DNA from: Desulfospira sp963664655
GTDB lineage: Bacteria > Desulfobacterota > Desulfobacteria > Desulfobacterales > Desulfobacteraceae
Reading direction: 5' to 3'
Length of the DNA: 64,000 nt
Assembly: GCA_963664655.2 (NCBI GenBank)
Contig: OY761554.1
Span: 248,001 to 312,000, forward strand
A model generated the notes under the pieces. The model did no database searches, was not told the DNA's origin, and was given only the letters and a program-made list of their open reading frames with translations. Position 1 is the stretch's first letter. Each line of letters opens with the position of its first letter. Made by a program: the position numbers and the translations under genes. Of the stretch, positions 1 through 9,326 are shown piece by piece.

Positions 1-1
1 G

Positions 2-184
2 CGAATCAATAATTTTAACCTGTTACCCATCACAGTGCCTCACACACAAAGCGTTGCTACTTTACCGTTTCATCATCGGGATCCTTTTGACCGATTGATT
101 ATTGCACAATCCTTGGTAGAAAATCTTCCTGTGGTTAGCAGCGACCGTATCTTTGATTCCTACGGTGTAGATAGAATTTGGTAA
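2..184 (+). CDS. PIN-domain (VapC-like) toxin, C-terminal fragment cut by window edge
   Basis: The frame starting at base 2 is open from the window edge to a TAA at 182-184 and encodes 60 residues. The sequence contains HHRDPFDRLIIAQSLVENLP followed by VVSSDRIFDSYGVDRIW, which is the classic C-terminal half of a PIN-domain ribonuclease of type II toxin-antitoxin modules. The Asp of the HRDPFDR motif and the later SSD aspartate are the expected metal ligands. Members of this family cleave RNA and are normally preceded by a small antitoxin gene, which would lie outside the window to the left. The family call rests on the motif, and the start of the gene cannot be seen. A small A/T-only hairpin (181-202) follows the stop. 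Confidence 0.8.
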   Translation, partial: RINNFNLLPITVPHTQSVATLPFHHRDPFDRLIIAQSLVENLPVVSSDRIFDSYGVDRIW

Positions 185-407
185 AAAACAACCCATTTTT
201 ACACTCGTAGAAGCCGTGTCACCGACAAAATTTCTCCTGGGAATGGATATCCCGCCCCTAAAAAACATTGACAAACCCTACAGAATTCTGCCATTAGAAA
301 ATCACAACTAACTTAGGTCGAACTTATGGATTGAGTTAACGTTGAATAATTATACAGCGTCACAGATGATAAGATGTGCCGTTATTAACAGCATCTGAGG
401 CAACTTA

Positions 408-1400
408 ATGAAACATGATTTCATCCAGATGGGAGAATGGCAAGAGGGGATTGACGGAAGCACCCTGTTTAGTTCGGCTGTTTTGGATCATAGCCCTGCT
501 AACTGGGTGATGTCGGATTACTTTGGTCGGGGATCCATTCAAATGATAAAATTTCGCTCTGGGATGACCTTAAGTTTTCAAAGGCACTGTTTCAAACATC
601 GGACTAAGCTGTATGGCCAGAGCAATAAAGCGTTCATCGGTTTTCATTTTTGTCTGTCCGGCTTTGAAAAGAATAAGGTGAACGGTGTTGGGAAGGATGT
701 CCAGTTTTGCCAGGATAATAATGGTTTTATTATCGCAAAAAACGGTTGGCAATGGGAGGCTGAAGCTCCTGCGGAACAAAATTTCTCGCTGGTTGCTATT
801 GGTTTTACGTTTAATAAATTCAGGGAAATTGTTTACGACCAAACACACAGGTTACCTTCGGTCTTACAGGCCGTCTGCGAAGACAACGCACCTGAGTTTG
901 AAAGCACAAACATGCCTTCAACGCCACAAATACGGTTGGTGTTGGCTCAGATGCTTGATGCGTCTTTGGCTCTATCCTATAGAAAATTATATTTTGAAGC
1001 CAAATCGTTGGAACTTATTGACCTTATTATAGACGTCATTAATCATGCAGACCGTGACAACCGTTCAGCAAGACATTTTCAGTCCCCTGAAATCGATAGA
1101 CTCTATCACGTAAGGGAGGTCATTCTAAAAGACCTTGCCAACCCGCCAAATTTGTATGATCTGGCAAAAATTGCAGGCATGAACCATTGCAAATTGAATC
1201 GCGGCTTTAAAGCCCTGTTCGGCAACACAGTTTTCGGATACCTTCGGGATATTCGCCTGGAAAAAGCCCGCCGACTTTTGACAACGGGCAAAATGAATGT
1301 CACCGAGGCCTCCTGCTTTGTAGGCTATTCCTGTTTAAGTCACTTTTCCAACGCTTTTAAAAAGCAATATAAAGTTTACCCGAGGGAATGTTTGAAATGA
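408..1400 (+). CDS. AraC-family transcriptional regulator (PchR-like)
   Basis: 330 residues. The C-terminal ~105 residues hold the double helix-turn-helix of AraC/XylS regulators: a first HTH around 247-272 (NLYDLAKIAGMNHCKLNRGF) and a second around 297-329 (VGYSCLSHFSNAFKKQYKVY, then P-R-E-C). The N-terminal ~220 residues resemble the sensing half of PchR-type siderophore-responsive regulators only in layout, so the ligand is not known. A GAGG at about 396-399 sits eight bases before the ATG. The next gene downstream in the same orientation is a TonB-dependent receptor, the usual partner of PchR-type activators. The gap between them holds a perfect 14-bp direct repeat in 21-bp phase, a good candidate for this protein's binding site. 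Function as regulator is firm; activator of the receptor is inferred. Confidence 0.9.
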   Translation: MKHDFIQMGEWQEGIDGSTLFSSAVLDHSPANWVMSDYFGRGSIQMIKFRSGMTLSFQRHCFKHRTKLYGQSNKAFIGFHFCLSGFEKNKVNGVGKDVQFCQDNNGFIIAKNGWQWEAEAPAEQNFSLVAIGFTFNKFREIVYDQTHRLPSVLQAVCEDNAPEFESTNMPSTPQIRLVLAQMLDASLALSYRKLYFEAKSLELIDLIIDVINHADRDNRSARHFQSPEIDRLYHVREVILKDLANPPNLYDLAKIAGMNHCKLNRGFKALFGNTVFGYLRDIRLEKARRLLTTGKMNVTEASCFVGYSCLSHFSNAFKKQYKVYPRECLK

Positions 1401-1547
1401 TCTTTCTGCGCGTCCTTATCCCCGCCGGAGGGCACCACCCGGGCCAATCATCGAAACAGGTCTTGTAACATCGTTTTCAGCGCGCCCTTGAATGTTTGAC
1501 CACCTCAATATAGCATAACAAGACTTCTGATATTTACACGTTAAAAG

Positions 1548-1582
1548 TTCGCCGATCATTAAAATCTATTCGCCGATCATTA
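1548..1582. promoter_or_regulatory. Direct-repeat operator candidate upstream of the TonB receptor
   Basis: Two identical 14-bp copies of TTCGCCGATCATTA lie at 1548-1561 and 1569-1582. They are separated by 7 bp, so the copies are 21 bp apart (two turns of the helix). AraC-family proteins typically bind direct repeats in this phase. The site is in the 313-bp gap (1401-1713) between the AraC gene and the TonB-dependent receptor gene, about 130 bp before the receptor start. No convincing -35/-10 pair could be fixed nearby, and nothing else was seen in the gap. Confidence 0.6.
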
Positions 1583-1713
1583 GTCTCTTCTTGCACAGAT
1601 CTGGTAGTAGTATTGTCGTTTCACCTCGAAATTCAGAAAAAAGGCTGGATATCAGAGAAATGAATGGCGCCGGCGTTTATTAAATGAATATTGAACTGAA
1701 AAGGTACTAATGG

Positions 1714-3702
1714 ATGAAAAAAATCAGTATTTGGAAAAAAAGGAGTTTAATTTTGTTGACTGTTTTCTTGTTTGCTGTGCCGGCCACGGTTGCTGCCCAG
1801 AAAACAGGTACAAAGGAAAATGAATCCACCACTTTGGACAGTATTACGGTCACAGCCCAGAAAACAGAAGAAAACGTTCAGGATGTACCGATTTCAATGA
1901 CGGTACTTGACAGCCTTGAAATCGAGGACCGGAAAATTGAGAAGGTAACGGACATTGCCCTGGCCACGCCCGGTCTTTCATTTGTGAACATGAATTACAG
2001 TGGCTGGGCTTTCCCGGTAATGCGGGGTTTGGGCAGCGGTTGGACACTGTCTTCTTCCACGACTATGTTTGTGGACGGTATCCCTGTCGTAAATTATATG
2101 GGATTTGATGAGGTATTGATGGATATCGAAAGAATCGAAATCCTGAAAGGCCCCCAGGGAACCTTATACGGCAAGGACACCGAGGCCGGAGCCATCAACG
2201 TCATCACCCGGCAACCGGGTAATGATGTTGAAGGAAAAGTCAGCATGCAACTGGGCAGTGATAATAAGCGGGAGTATGCCTTCAGTACGGCCGGACCGAT
2301 CATTAAAGATAAATTGTTCATCCGGCTTTCCGGAAGGCACTATGAAAAAGACGGACAGATTTCCAACACCTATCTGGGAGGAATGATCGACGATCAATCC
2401 AATAACTACGGAAAGTTGCAGCTAAGAGCGACCCCAAGCGACGACCTTGAAATCTCATTGATCTCCTCGTTTCTCAAATATGGAAACAGCGGCCCGGGCT
2501 ATAATTCAGCGTCTGCAACGGCAAAAGAGATTTCAAGCGATATCCACGGATACGACAACAGCGAGATTGTCTCTCACGCCCTGAAGACAAAATACCGCAT
2601 GGGCAAGTATCAGATAGAGGGCCTTGTCACCCAAAGAGAATATAAAGGAGACTCCCTGACCGATTTGGATTTCAGCACGTCAAGCTCTTACCACAACCAG
2701 GTTGAGTCCTCGTATAAAAAGAGATCGGGCGAGCTCCGACTGAGTTCAGTGTTTGGAAAGCTCAACTGGCTGATCGGAATTTATGGGGATAAGGACGAAG
2801 ACTATCTCAAAGGAACCCTGGCGCAGACCCAGGGTCAATACAGAGATGATCAATCCATCGGGCTGTTTGCCCATGCCGATTATCAAATTACCGGCAAACT
2901 CTCGTTCACAGGAGGGATCAGATATGACTATGACGACAAGACATTGCAAGAAGGGACTGACGATCTGGCCAATACATACGATGCGTTTTCACCCAAAGTT
3001 GCCGTGAATTACAACCTCACCGAAAATTCAATGCTTTATACCACTGTCTCAAAGGGATACAAATCCGGCGGATTTGACTTGCTCGCCCCGGAAGGTCAAA
3101 AGGAATACGACATGGAAACCCTGACAAACTATGAACTCGGGACCAAGAATACCTTTTTGAACAATACCCTTCTGATCAATCTGGCCCTCTATTACATGGA
3201 TATTTCCGATATGCAGGTCCGTACCCAGGTGAATATGGGCGCCAATAGCTACATCACCAATGCAGCAAAATCAACTTCACAGGGGCTGGAGCTTGAAATA
3301 AGGTACAGGATCAGCCCTTCGCTGGAGATTTTCGGCGGACTTGGCATCAATCAGACGGAATTTGATGAATACAGCGATTTTGCAGGGGACTACAGCGGGA
3401 ATACCAATCCCTATGCACCGAAATATAGCGGCAATATAGGTGCGCAATACAGATCGTCAAACGGTTTTTTTGTCCGGTGTGATCTCAGTGGTTACGGCAA
3501 GACCTATCTTGACAAGGCAAATGAATATGTGCGGGACGCCTATGCCGTGGTTAATGGCAAAATAGGATATGAAATGGACTCTTTTGATATTTATCTTTAT
3601 GCCGACAACCTCTTTGATAAAGAGTATGATTCAAGACAACAAGGATTGGTGTATTACTCACAGCCCCAGGAAATCGGTGTGCAGTTAACGTATAGATTTT
3701 AG
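1714..3702 (+). CDS. TonB-dependent outer-membrane receptor
   Basis: 662 residues, a normal length for a ligand-gated outer-membrane barrel. A signal peptide occupies about residues 1-28 (lysine-rich start, hydrophobic core, VAAQ). A TonB-box-like DSITVTA lies near 41-47. The plug domain follows (~55-165) with VPISMTVLDS and the GPQGTLYGKDTEAGAINVIT block. The rest is a beta-barrel ending in the expected aromatic residue (LTYRF). Such receptors import siderophores, haem, cobalamin or other metal chelates using TonB-ExbBD energy. The plug resembles the broad FyuA/pesticin-type group, but the substrate cannot be read from sequence. The ABC ATPase gene begins 8 bp after the stop, so the genes are probably co-transcribed under the upstream AraC regulator. 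Confidence 0.93.
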   Translation: MKKISIWKKRSLILLTVFLFAVPATVAAQKTGTKENESTTLDSITVTAQKTEENVQDVPISMTVLDSLEIEDRKIEKVTDIALATPGLSFVNMNYSGWAFPVMRGLGSGWTLSSSTTMFVDGIPVVNYMGFDEVLMDIERIEILKGPQGTLYGKDTEAGAINVITRQPGNDVEGKVSMQLGSDNKREYAFSTAGPIIKDKLFIRLSGRHYEKDGQISNTYLGGMIDDQSNNYGKLQLRATPSDDLEISLISSFLKYGNSGPGYNSASATAKEISSDIHGYDNSEIVSHALKTKYRMGKYQIEGLVTQREYKGDSLTDLDFSTSSSYHNQVESSYKKRSGELRLSSVFGKLNWLIGIYGDKDEDYLKGTLAQTQGQYRDDQSIGLFAHADYQITGKLSFTGGIRYDYDDKTLQEGTDDLANTYDAFSPKVAVNYNLTENSMLYTTVSKGYKSGGFDLLAPEGQKEYDMETLTNYELGTKNTFLNNTLLINLALYYMDISDMQVRTQVNMGANSYITNAAKSTSQGLELEIRYRISPSLEIFGGLGINQTEFDEYSDFAGDYSGNTNPYAPKYSGNIGAQYRSSNGFFVRCDLSGYGKTYLDKANEYVRDAYAVVNGKIGYEMDSFDIYLYADNLFDKEYDSRQQGLVYYSQPQEIGVQLTYRF

Positions 3703-3709
3703 GGCTGCC

Positions 3710-4627
3710 ATGAAAAAATTATCCATACACAATCTGTCAAAAACCTATCCCAACGGAGTCCAGGCGCTGAAAAACATAAACCTGACTATCGGCAAAGGCA
3801 TGTTTGGCCTGCTGGGGCAGAACGGGGCCGGAAAATCTTCCCTGATGCGCACCCTTGCCACCTTGCAGGATGCGGACTCAGGGCAGATTTTCCTTGGAAA
3901 CACGGATGTGATGAAAGCGCCGGAAGCGATTCGCCGTACCCTGGGCTACCTGCCCCAGGAATTCGGGGTATATGATACGGTTTCAGCAGAAGAAATGCTG
4001 GACTATATTGCCCGGATCAAGGGTCTGGTAAAAAAATCTGAACGCAGAACCCAGGTGTCTTATTTGTTGAACCGGGTCAACCTCTATGACGCGCGTAAGA
4101 AAAGACTGAAAACCTATTCCGGCGGCATGAAGCAGCGTTTCGGCATTGCCCAGGCACTTATCGCAGATCCCGAATTGATCATCGTGGATGAGCCTACGGC
4201 CGGGCTGGATCCTGAAGAACGAAACCGCTTTTACAATATCTTGAGCGAACTGGGGGAAGAGGCCATAGTCATTCTTTCCACCCATATTGTGGAAGATGTG
4301 ACGTCCTTATGTTCGGATATGGCTATTATCGGCGGCGGCCGGGTGTTGGTTCATGCCCCTCCCCGAAAGATTGTCCAATCGGTGAAAGGCAAAATCTGGA
4401 CAAAAGAAATTGACAGAAACGATCTGAACACCTGCAAAGAAAAGCTGCCCGTCATCGCCACCCATATCAACCAGGGCCGGATGCGTATCCATGTGTTTGG
4501 CAATACAGCACCGGATGCCTCCTTTGAACCCGGAACAGCGAATATGGAAGATGCCTATTTTGCGGTGATCAGCGGCCATGCGAACTTGCCGGAACTGTCC
4601 CCGGGCGTGGTGGAGGGCCAACAATGA
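3710..4627 (+). CDS. ABC transporter ATP-binding protein
   Basis: 305 residues. Walker A (GLLGQNGAGKSSLMR) is near residues 33-47, the signature YSGGMKQRFGIAQAL near 137-151, Walker B and D-loop (IIVDEPTAGLDPEER) near 160-174, and the H-loop (STHIVEDV) near 189-196. This is the CcmA/ABC-2 (drug, lipid or polymer exporter) type of nucleotide-binding domain. It ends at 4627 and overlaps the permease gene by 4 bases (ATGA), so the two are translationally coupled and form one transporter. The C-terminal ~90 residues beyond the core are typical of ABC-2 ATPases and do not indicate a substrate. Exporter polarity is inferred from family; the receptor gene upstream suggests the pair acts in the same metal or ligand pathway. 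Confidence 0.93.
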   Translation: MKKLSIHNLSKTYPNGVQALKNINLTIGKGMFGLLGQNGAGKSSLMRTLATLQDADSGQIFLGNTDVMKAPEAIRRTLGYLPQEFGVYDTVSAEEMLDYIARIKGLVKKSERRTQVSYLLNRVNLYDARKKRLKTYSGGMKQRFGIAQALIADPELIIVDEPTAGLDPEERNRFYNILSELGEEAIVILSTHIVEDVTSLCSDMAIIGGGRVLVHAPPRKIVQSVKGKIWTKEIDRNDLNTCKEKLPVIATHINQGRMRIHVFGNTAPDASFEPGTANMEDAYFAVISGHANLPELSPGVVEGQQ

Positions 4628-7600
4628 AACTGGCTTCCATCGTCCGGTTCGAAATTCTGTACAACGCCCAAAAAGCGTATACCTATATATTCTTTGGCCT
4701 GCTGGTTTTTCAAGGCCTTTGGTACACCATCGGCCTGAGCAAACTAGTTGCCAACAATAACGTTCTGCTCAACGCCCCGTCAATCAATTACCAGAACCTG
4801 GCTTGCATGGGCATGTTGTTGTTTGCCGTTACCGCCATTATTTCCGCCGGGGCTCTGGCCCGGGATCTGGAATCCGGTGCAGCCCATGTTCTCTATCCTG
4901 CGATCATTCATGAAAAAAGGTATTTCTGCGGCAAATATATCGGAGGTCTGCTGGTCAACCTGGCGGTGGTGCTGGGCTTTCCCCTGGGTATCCTTCTCTT
5001 TTCCCTTTTTGGCGCGGGTGCACCCGGGCAATTTGGCCCTGTGCCTTTGGGCCAGCTTGTGCACGGTTTTTTCCTGCTCACCATGCCGAACCTGGTTTTT
5101 CTTGTTACGTTTGCCGTTTTTCTGGTGGTGATGTTTCGAAAAGCGGCGGCAGCCTACATTGGCGTGCTGTTGATATTTATCTGTTTTCTGATTGCCGTTT
5201 CCGTCCGGGGGGAATCTTCCCATGTTCTGCTTGTGGAGCTTCTTGATCCATTTGCCTATTGCTCCGTGAAGCATATAACGGACAAAATGGACATATTGGA
5301 ACTTAACACCGCCTATCTGCCGGTCACCACCGCCTTGCTGTGGAACCGGATAATCTGGGGCACCGTCTCCATACTTTTGTTCGCAGCTTCGCTTTATAAA
5401 TTCAAATTTAAAAATTTTGTTGCGCAAACGGCCAGAAAGCCGGGCCGGCAAAAAGAACCCGCCGGCCCGGCCCAAGAAAGGCCGTTTCAAAAAACCAGTG
5501 ACAATGGGGCTTTTGCTCCGGCATACGGTCTGCGATCCTGTTTGGTGAAAAGCGTTGGATTTGCATGGCTTGAGATTAAAAGCCTGTTTCGGTCTCCGCT
5601 TTTTTTCTTTATCATGGTCACCCTTTTTCTGATGTTTCTGGGAAACAATTTCATGCGGAAATCCGCCCATTACCTGACCACCTCCCACTTGCCTGTGACC
5701 TCTGTCATGACCTATGTCAGAATTCCCATGATGATCGTCATCGCCTTGATGTTGCTGATTCTTACAGGAGAGCTTTTGTTCAAAGACCGTCGTTCCGGCG
5801 TATGGCAGTTAATTGATGCCATGCCCACGCCATCCTGGATTTTTGTCCTGTCCCGCTGGCTGACCATAGGAATCCTTGCATTCTGCATCGCTTCACTGAT
5901 TTTTGCGGCGGGGCTTGTCTTCCAAATGGCCATGGATTTTACCGATATTGAATGGGGCCTGTATATCCGTGATTTATACGGCTTCCGGAATGGATGGCTG
6001 ACCGCTTTGCAAATCATCTCTTTGGGCTTTTTCTGCGGCGCCTTGTTCAACAGCCGGCTAAAAGGCCATATTTTTTCCATCGGCATATTTATATTTATCG
6101 CCATGTCTCTCGATTTTAAGTTGATAGAACAATTGCGCTTTGGGTTTCCTTTTGTTCCGGGCGTTTTTGGCCCCGAAAAATACAACTATTCAGAGATGAA
6201 CGGTTACGGGGTGCTGGATGCAGGCCTTTTTTGGTATGCCGGGGCCTGGACGGCTCTGGCTGCGCTGTTTTTTGTCCTTACCCTGCTGTTGTGGAATCGC
6301 GGGGTGGATAGAAGCTTTAAAGAGCGACGGCAGGTGGTCCGCCAAAAACTGCGCACGTCCTCCGGCCGAGTATTGGCGGCCGTCATGATCCTTTGTCTGT
6401 TTTTGTTTGGTTGTTTCCAGTACGGCATTCATGACGACCTGATCGGCAAGGCAGGATACCGGACCAAAGCGCAAAAGGAAGCTGCGGCCGCAGCCTATGA
6501 AAAGAAATACGCCAAATACCGGAAAACTCCCCAGCCCAAGATAACGGGTCTGGAGCTGACACTTGACCTTTTTCCGGCAAAACGACAAGCCGCCTACATG
6601 GCGCGATTGGAACTTGAGAATAAAACCGGCCGGCCCATGGACACCCTGCATCTGGATTGGGCCCAAAAGTTGACTGTGGAAGAACTTTATTGTGACGGAC
6701 ATTCCCTTGAAAATTTAGAGACGGATGCTGAATTTCGCCATGCCATATACCGGCTGAAACCTGCCCTGGCACCGGGAAAAACCATGGAACTGAATATCAA
6801 GGCAACCCTTGCCTACAAGGGATTTCACCAGTCCGATTTCCAGGGCGATCTCACCTATAACGGCAGCGTCCTGGGCACGGATTTTCTGCCCTTTTTCGGT
6901 TACGACCGCTCCCGTGAACTTACCGAGAACAAAGAGCGCTTGCGCCAGGGTCTTGATCTGCTGGATTCCCGCATGGACGGAATGGATAACCACTTTTCCA
7001 GGGCCAACCGGTTTGAATCCGTCCGGTCCGACAGCCTGACCTGGAATATGGTGATCAGTACGGACGCTGATCAGACAGTGATCGGACCGGGAGAGAAAAT
7101 AAACACCTGGCAGGAGAAGGGGCGAAACTATGCCCGGTTCCGGTCCGAACATCCGGGGGCAATGGCTTTTAAAATTATTTCCGCACGGTTTGTTACCCGG
7201 ACGTTCGACTGCCGGGGTGTTCCCTGCCGGATTTCCCATGATCCCCGCCATACCTATAATCTGCAGGTTTATGAAGATGCCGTGCAAAAGGCGGTCTCCT
7301 GGCTTTCCGGAGAATTGGGGCCATATCCATACAGCGTCGCCCGGGTGGTTGAAAAGCCGCTTTATGACGAGGACTTCATCACCTTTGCCAATGTTACGGC
7401 CGTTTCCGAGGCCTGCGGCTGGACAGCGGACATCCAAAAAGATGAAGACGGGCAATATATTTATCTGACAATGGCAAGGGCACTTGCCCGGCAATGGATT
7501 CTGGCTTCTTTAAACGCAGCGGACGTTCAGGGCGCTGAGCTTTTAACCCAATCCCTTGCCCAATATTATGCGTTCCGGTTTCTGCATGTAATGTTCGGCC

Positions 7601-8217
7601 ATGAACAAACCAAGCAATGGCTGGACAAAGCGTATGAAGACTATGAAAAAGACAGGGCCGATGAAGCCATTGAAGAAAAGCCCCTGCTCCTCGTGGACAA
7701 GGCTGCGTACCTTTCAAGGAAGAAAGGCGGGCTTGCCCTGTACGCCCTGTCCCGGCGAATAGGCCCGGAAATATTTGACCCATGGCTGGGCAGATGGATT
7801 GCGCATGCACGTCAAAAACAGACCTTTCTCACTTCTGAAGATTTTTATAACGACCTGATAAATTTTGTCCCCAACGATCTTCACCCCTTTGTCCGGGACT
7901 GGTTTGAATGCCGCATTCAATACCGGCTGTCCCTGGACAATGCACAAATAAAGGACGGAAAACTTACCCTGACCATTTCTGCCGCAAAATTGGAATCCAA
8001 AGGCGAAAAAGGAAGGATGGAACTAAGCTTCTCAACCCCCCTTGGGGTTGGAATGGCAGATGAATCCGGAAATATCCTGGATGTCAGGCAGATCATGATC
8101 CGGCCGGGACAAAACAGCTATACCCTGGATTGCCGGCTTTCTTCGGCCACCATCATTCTTGATCCGAATTACTGGTATCTGATCGAAGCCAGGAAAAAAT
8201 GCTCGAAAAAATTATAA
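4624..8217 (+). CDS. ABC-2 permease fused to a degenerate M1-aminopeptidase-like domain
   Basis: 1197 residues. The first ~600 residues hold two sets of hydrophobic segments of ABC-2 permease type (about 1-270 and 310-560), separated by a charged linker rich in K, R and P near 270-300. A last transmembrane stretch (VLAAVMILCLFLFGCF) lies near 580-600. The remaining ~590 residues look extracytoplasmic and align in layout with M1 gluzincin peptidases: a beta-rich N-part, then the catalytic-helix region. The zinc-binding HExxH is replaced by RALARQW and the later glutamate helix reads TQSLAQYYA, so the usual zinc ligands are missing. Fusions of ABC permease and M1 peptidase are known in Bacteroidetes and proteobacteria; here the enzyme part is probably inactive and may bind a peptide or chelate. 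Cognate ATPase is directly upstream with a 4-base overlap. Confidence 0.85.
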   Translation: MKLASIVRFEILYNAQKAYTYIFFGLLVFQGLWYTIGLSKLVANNNVLLNAPSINYQNLACMGMLLFAVTAIISAGALARDLESGAAHVLYPAIIHEKRYFCGKYIGGLLVNLAVVLGFPLGILLFSLFGAGAPGQFGPVPLGQLVHGFFLLTMPNLVFLVTFAVFLVVMFRKAAAAYIGVLLIFICFLIAVSVRGESSHVLLVELLDPFAYCSVKHITDKMDILELNTAYLPVTTALLWNRIIWGTVSILLFAASLYKFKFKNFVAQTARKPGRQKEPAGPAQERPFQKTSDNGAFAPAYGLRSCLVKSVGFAWLEIKSLFRSPLFFFIMVTLFLMFLGNNFMRKSAHYLTTSHLPVTSVMTYVRIPMMIVIALMLLILTGELLFKDRRSGVWQLIDAMPTPSWIFVLSRWLTIGILAFCIASLIFAAGLVFQMAMDFTDIEWGLYIRDLYGFRNGWLTALQIISLGFFCGALFNSRLKGHIFSIGIFIFIAMSLDFKLIEQLRFGFPFVPGVFGPEKYNYSEMNGYGVLDAGLFWYAGAWTALAALFFVLTLLLWNRGVDRSFKERRQVVRQKLRTSSGRVLAAVMILCLFLFGCFQYGIHDDLIGKAGYRTKAQKEAAAAAYEKKYAKYRKTPQPKITGLELTLDLFPAKRQAAYMARLELENKTGRPMDTLHLDWAQKLTVEELYCDGHSLENLETDAEFRHAIYRLKPALAPGKTMELNIKATLAYKGFHQSDFQGDLTYNGSVLGTDFLPFFGYDRSRELTENKERLRQGLDLLDSRMDGMDNHFSRANRFESVRSDSLTWNMVISTDADQTVIGPGEKINTWQEKGRNYARFRSEHPGAMAFKIISARFVTRTFDCRGVPCRISHDPRHTYNLQVYEDAVQKAVSWLSGELGPYPYSVARVVEKPLYDEDFITFANVTAVSEACGWTADIQKDEDGQYIYLTMARALARQWILASLNAADVQGAELLTQSLAQYYAFRFLHVMFGHEQTKQWLDKAYEDYEKDRADEAIEEKPLLLVDKAAYLSRKKGGLALYALSRRIGPEIFDPWLGRWIAHARQKQTFLTSEDFYNDLINFVPNDLHPFVRDWFECRIQYRLSLDNAQIKDGKLTLTISAAKLESKGEKGRMELSFSTPLGVGMADESGNILDVRQIMIRPGQNSYTLDCRLSSATIILDPNYWYLIEARKKCSKKL

Positions 8218-8270
8218 CAGTAACGGGCTGACCTGACATATCAACACTGAGGTACAGCCCACAACAAAGA

Positions 8271-8298
8271 TAGTAAGAATCCAATCAGTTGCCGGATT
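8271..8298 (+). terminator. Weak hairpin after the ABC permease gene
   Basis: The 212-bp gap between the permease and the DUF4198 gene contains a 7-bp stem (AGAATCC/GGATTCT) with an 11-base loop followed by a short T-containing stretch. It could attenuate read-through but lacks a proper T-run. The gap also contains the word CCCACAACAAA twice (near 8258 and 8347), of unknown meaning. Confidence 0.25.
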
Positions 8299-8429
8299 CT
8301 TTCATAGAACGGCCACGGGCAACCTTGGTTATCCAACCAAGCACCGCCCACAACAAATATTGAAAGTCTTTTCAGCTTGTTAGTGAGACTTTCTTATAAA
8401 AACTTGTTCACCTTAAAAGGAGACATTAC

Positions 8430-9326
8430 ATGTTAAAAATATTTAAAACCGCTTGTTCAATTCTCGCCCTGGCAGCATTTTGTACCGGCTCCGTTTCTGC
8501 TCACTCACTGTGGGTCAACATAAACGAATCCTTTGCACATCCGCCGGGACATGTCATCACAAGCCTTGGATGGGGGCATGCCATGCCCCTGGATGATTTT
8601 CTGGTATCTGAAGCCGGTATTGTTGACATTGAAAAATACAGCCTGGTGGGTCCGGACAATTCCATCACCCCCATGCCCCTTCCCGTCATCAAGCAGGAAA
8701 AGGCAACCGCTTCCAAAACCGGGATGACCATTGTTCCCGGCGATTTGGGTTTAAGGAAAATTTCACTGACCGATAAAACCATGCCCGGCACCTACCAGGT
8801 GGCAGCAGAATCCAAAGCCACCTATTTTACCGGATATGTGGATGCCAAGGGCAAAAACAGGATGACCACAAAACCCATGGATGAGATAAAAGAGGCCCAA
8901 TCCTTTAATTTCAGCACCCGGTATAAAGCCATGGCCAAGTCCTATTTCAGCATTGAAAAATGGACCCCGCCCACCCCCCTGGGATATGACCTTGAAATTA
9001 TGCCCGAAACCGATATGACCAATGTCAAGGCAGACGACCTGGTCAAATTTACAATCACACTCAACGGCAAACCCGTGACCTGCGATATGAAGGGCATGAA
9101 CTATCTGCATATGACCTCTAATACCTTTGGCGGCCCGGATAAATACATGCTCACCGCATACATCATGAACGGCAGTGCCCAGATCCGGGTGCCGACTCCC
9201 GGTGCTTGGCGTGCTTCAGTCACGGTAGAAAAAATGGTCACAAAGGATAATGAACTCAAACAACTGGCAGGAAAATGCCGGTCCATCAATTACGCGGCAT
9301 CCGTATCATTTACGGCAAAACCCTGA
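8430..9326 (+). CDS. DUF4198-family periplasmic protein
   Basis: 298 residues with a signal peptide (about 1-24, core ILALAAFCTG, cleavage after VSA). The mature protein starts with HSLWVN, the histidine/tryptophan start typical of the DUF4198 family, whose members are often annotated as periplasmic parts of cobalt/nickel uptake systems. Beta-rich body, no membrane segment after the signal peptide, and several Met/His residues that could contact metal. An AGGAG lies 9 bases before the ATG. The gene is in line with the TonB receptor and ABC genes 200 bp upstream. Its role as a periplasmic ligand or metal handler for that locus is inferred. In many desulfobacterial genomes DUF4198 genes adjoin TonB receptors, which fits. 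Confidence 0.8.
   Translation: MLKIFKTACSILALAAFCTGSVSAHSLWVNINESFAHPPGHVITSLGWGHAMPLDDFLVSEAGIVDIEKYSLVGPDNSITPMPLPVIKQEKATASKTGMTIVPGDLGLRKISLTDKTMPGTYQVAAESKATYFTGYVDAKGKNRMTTKPMDEIKEAQSFNFSTRYKAMAKSYFSIEKWTPPTPLGYDLEIMPETDMTNVKADDLVKFTITLNGKPVTCDMKGMNYLHMTSNTFGGPDKYMLTAYIMNGSAQIRVPTPGAWRASVTVEKMVTKDNELKQLAGKCRSINYAASVSFTAKP

Noticed and set aside
62..274. 70-codon minus frame at the left end
   Set aside because: Antisense to the PIN-domain fragment; no family match.
1548..1582. Considered as a CRISPR repeat pair
   Set aside because: Only two units with a 7-bp spacer; fits an AraC operator.
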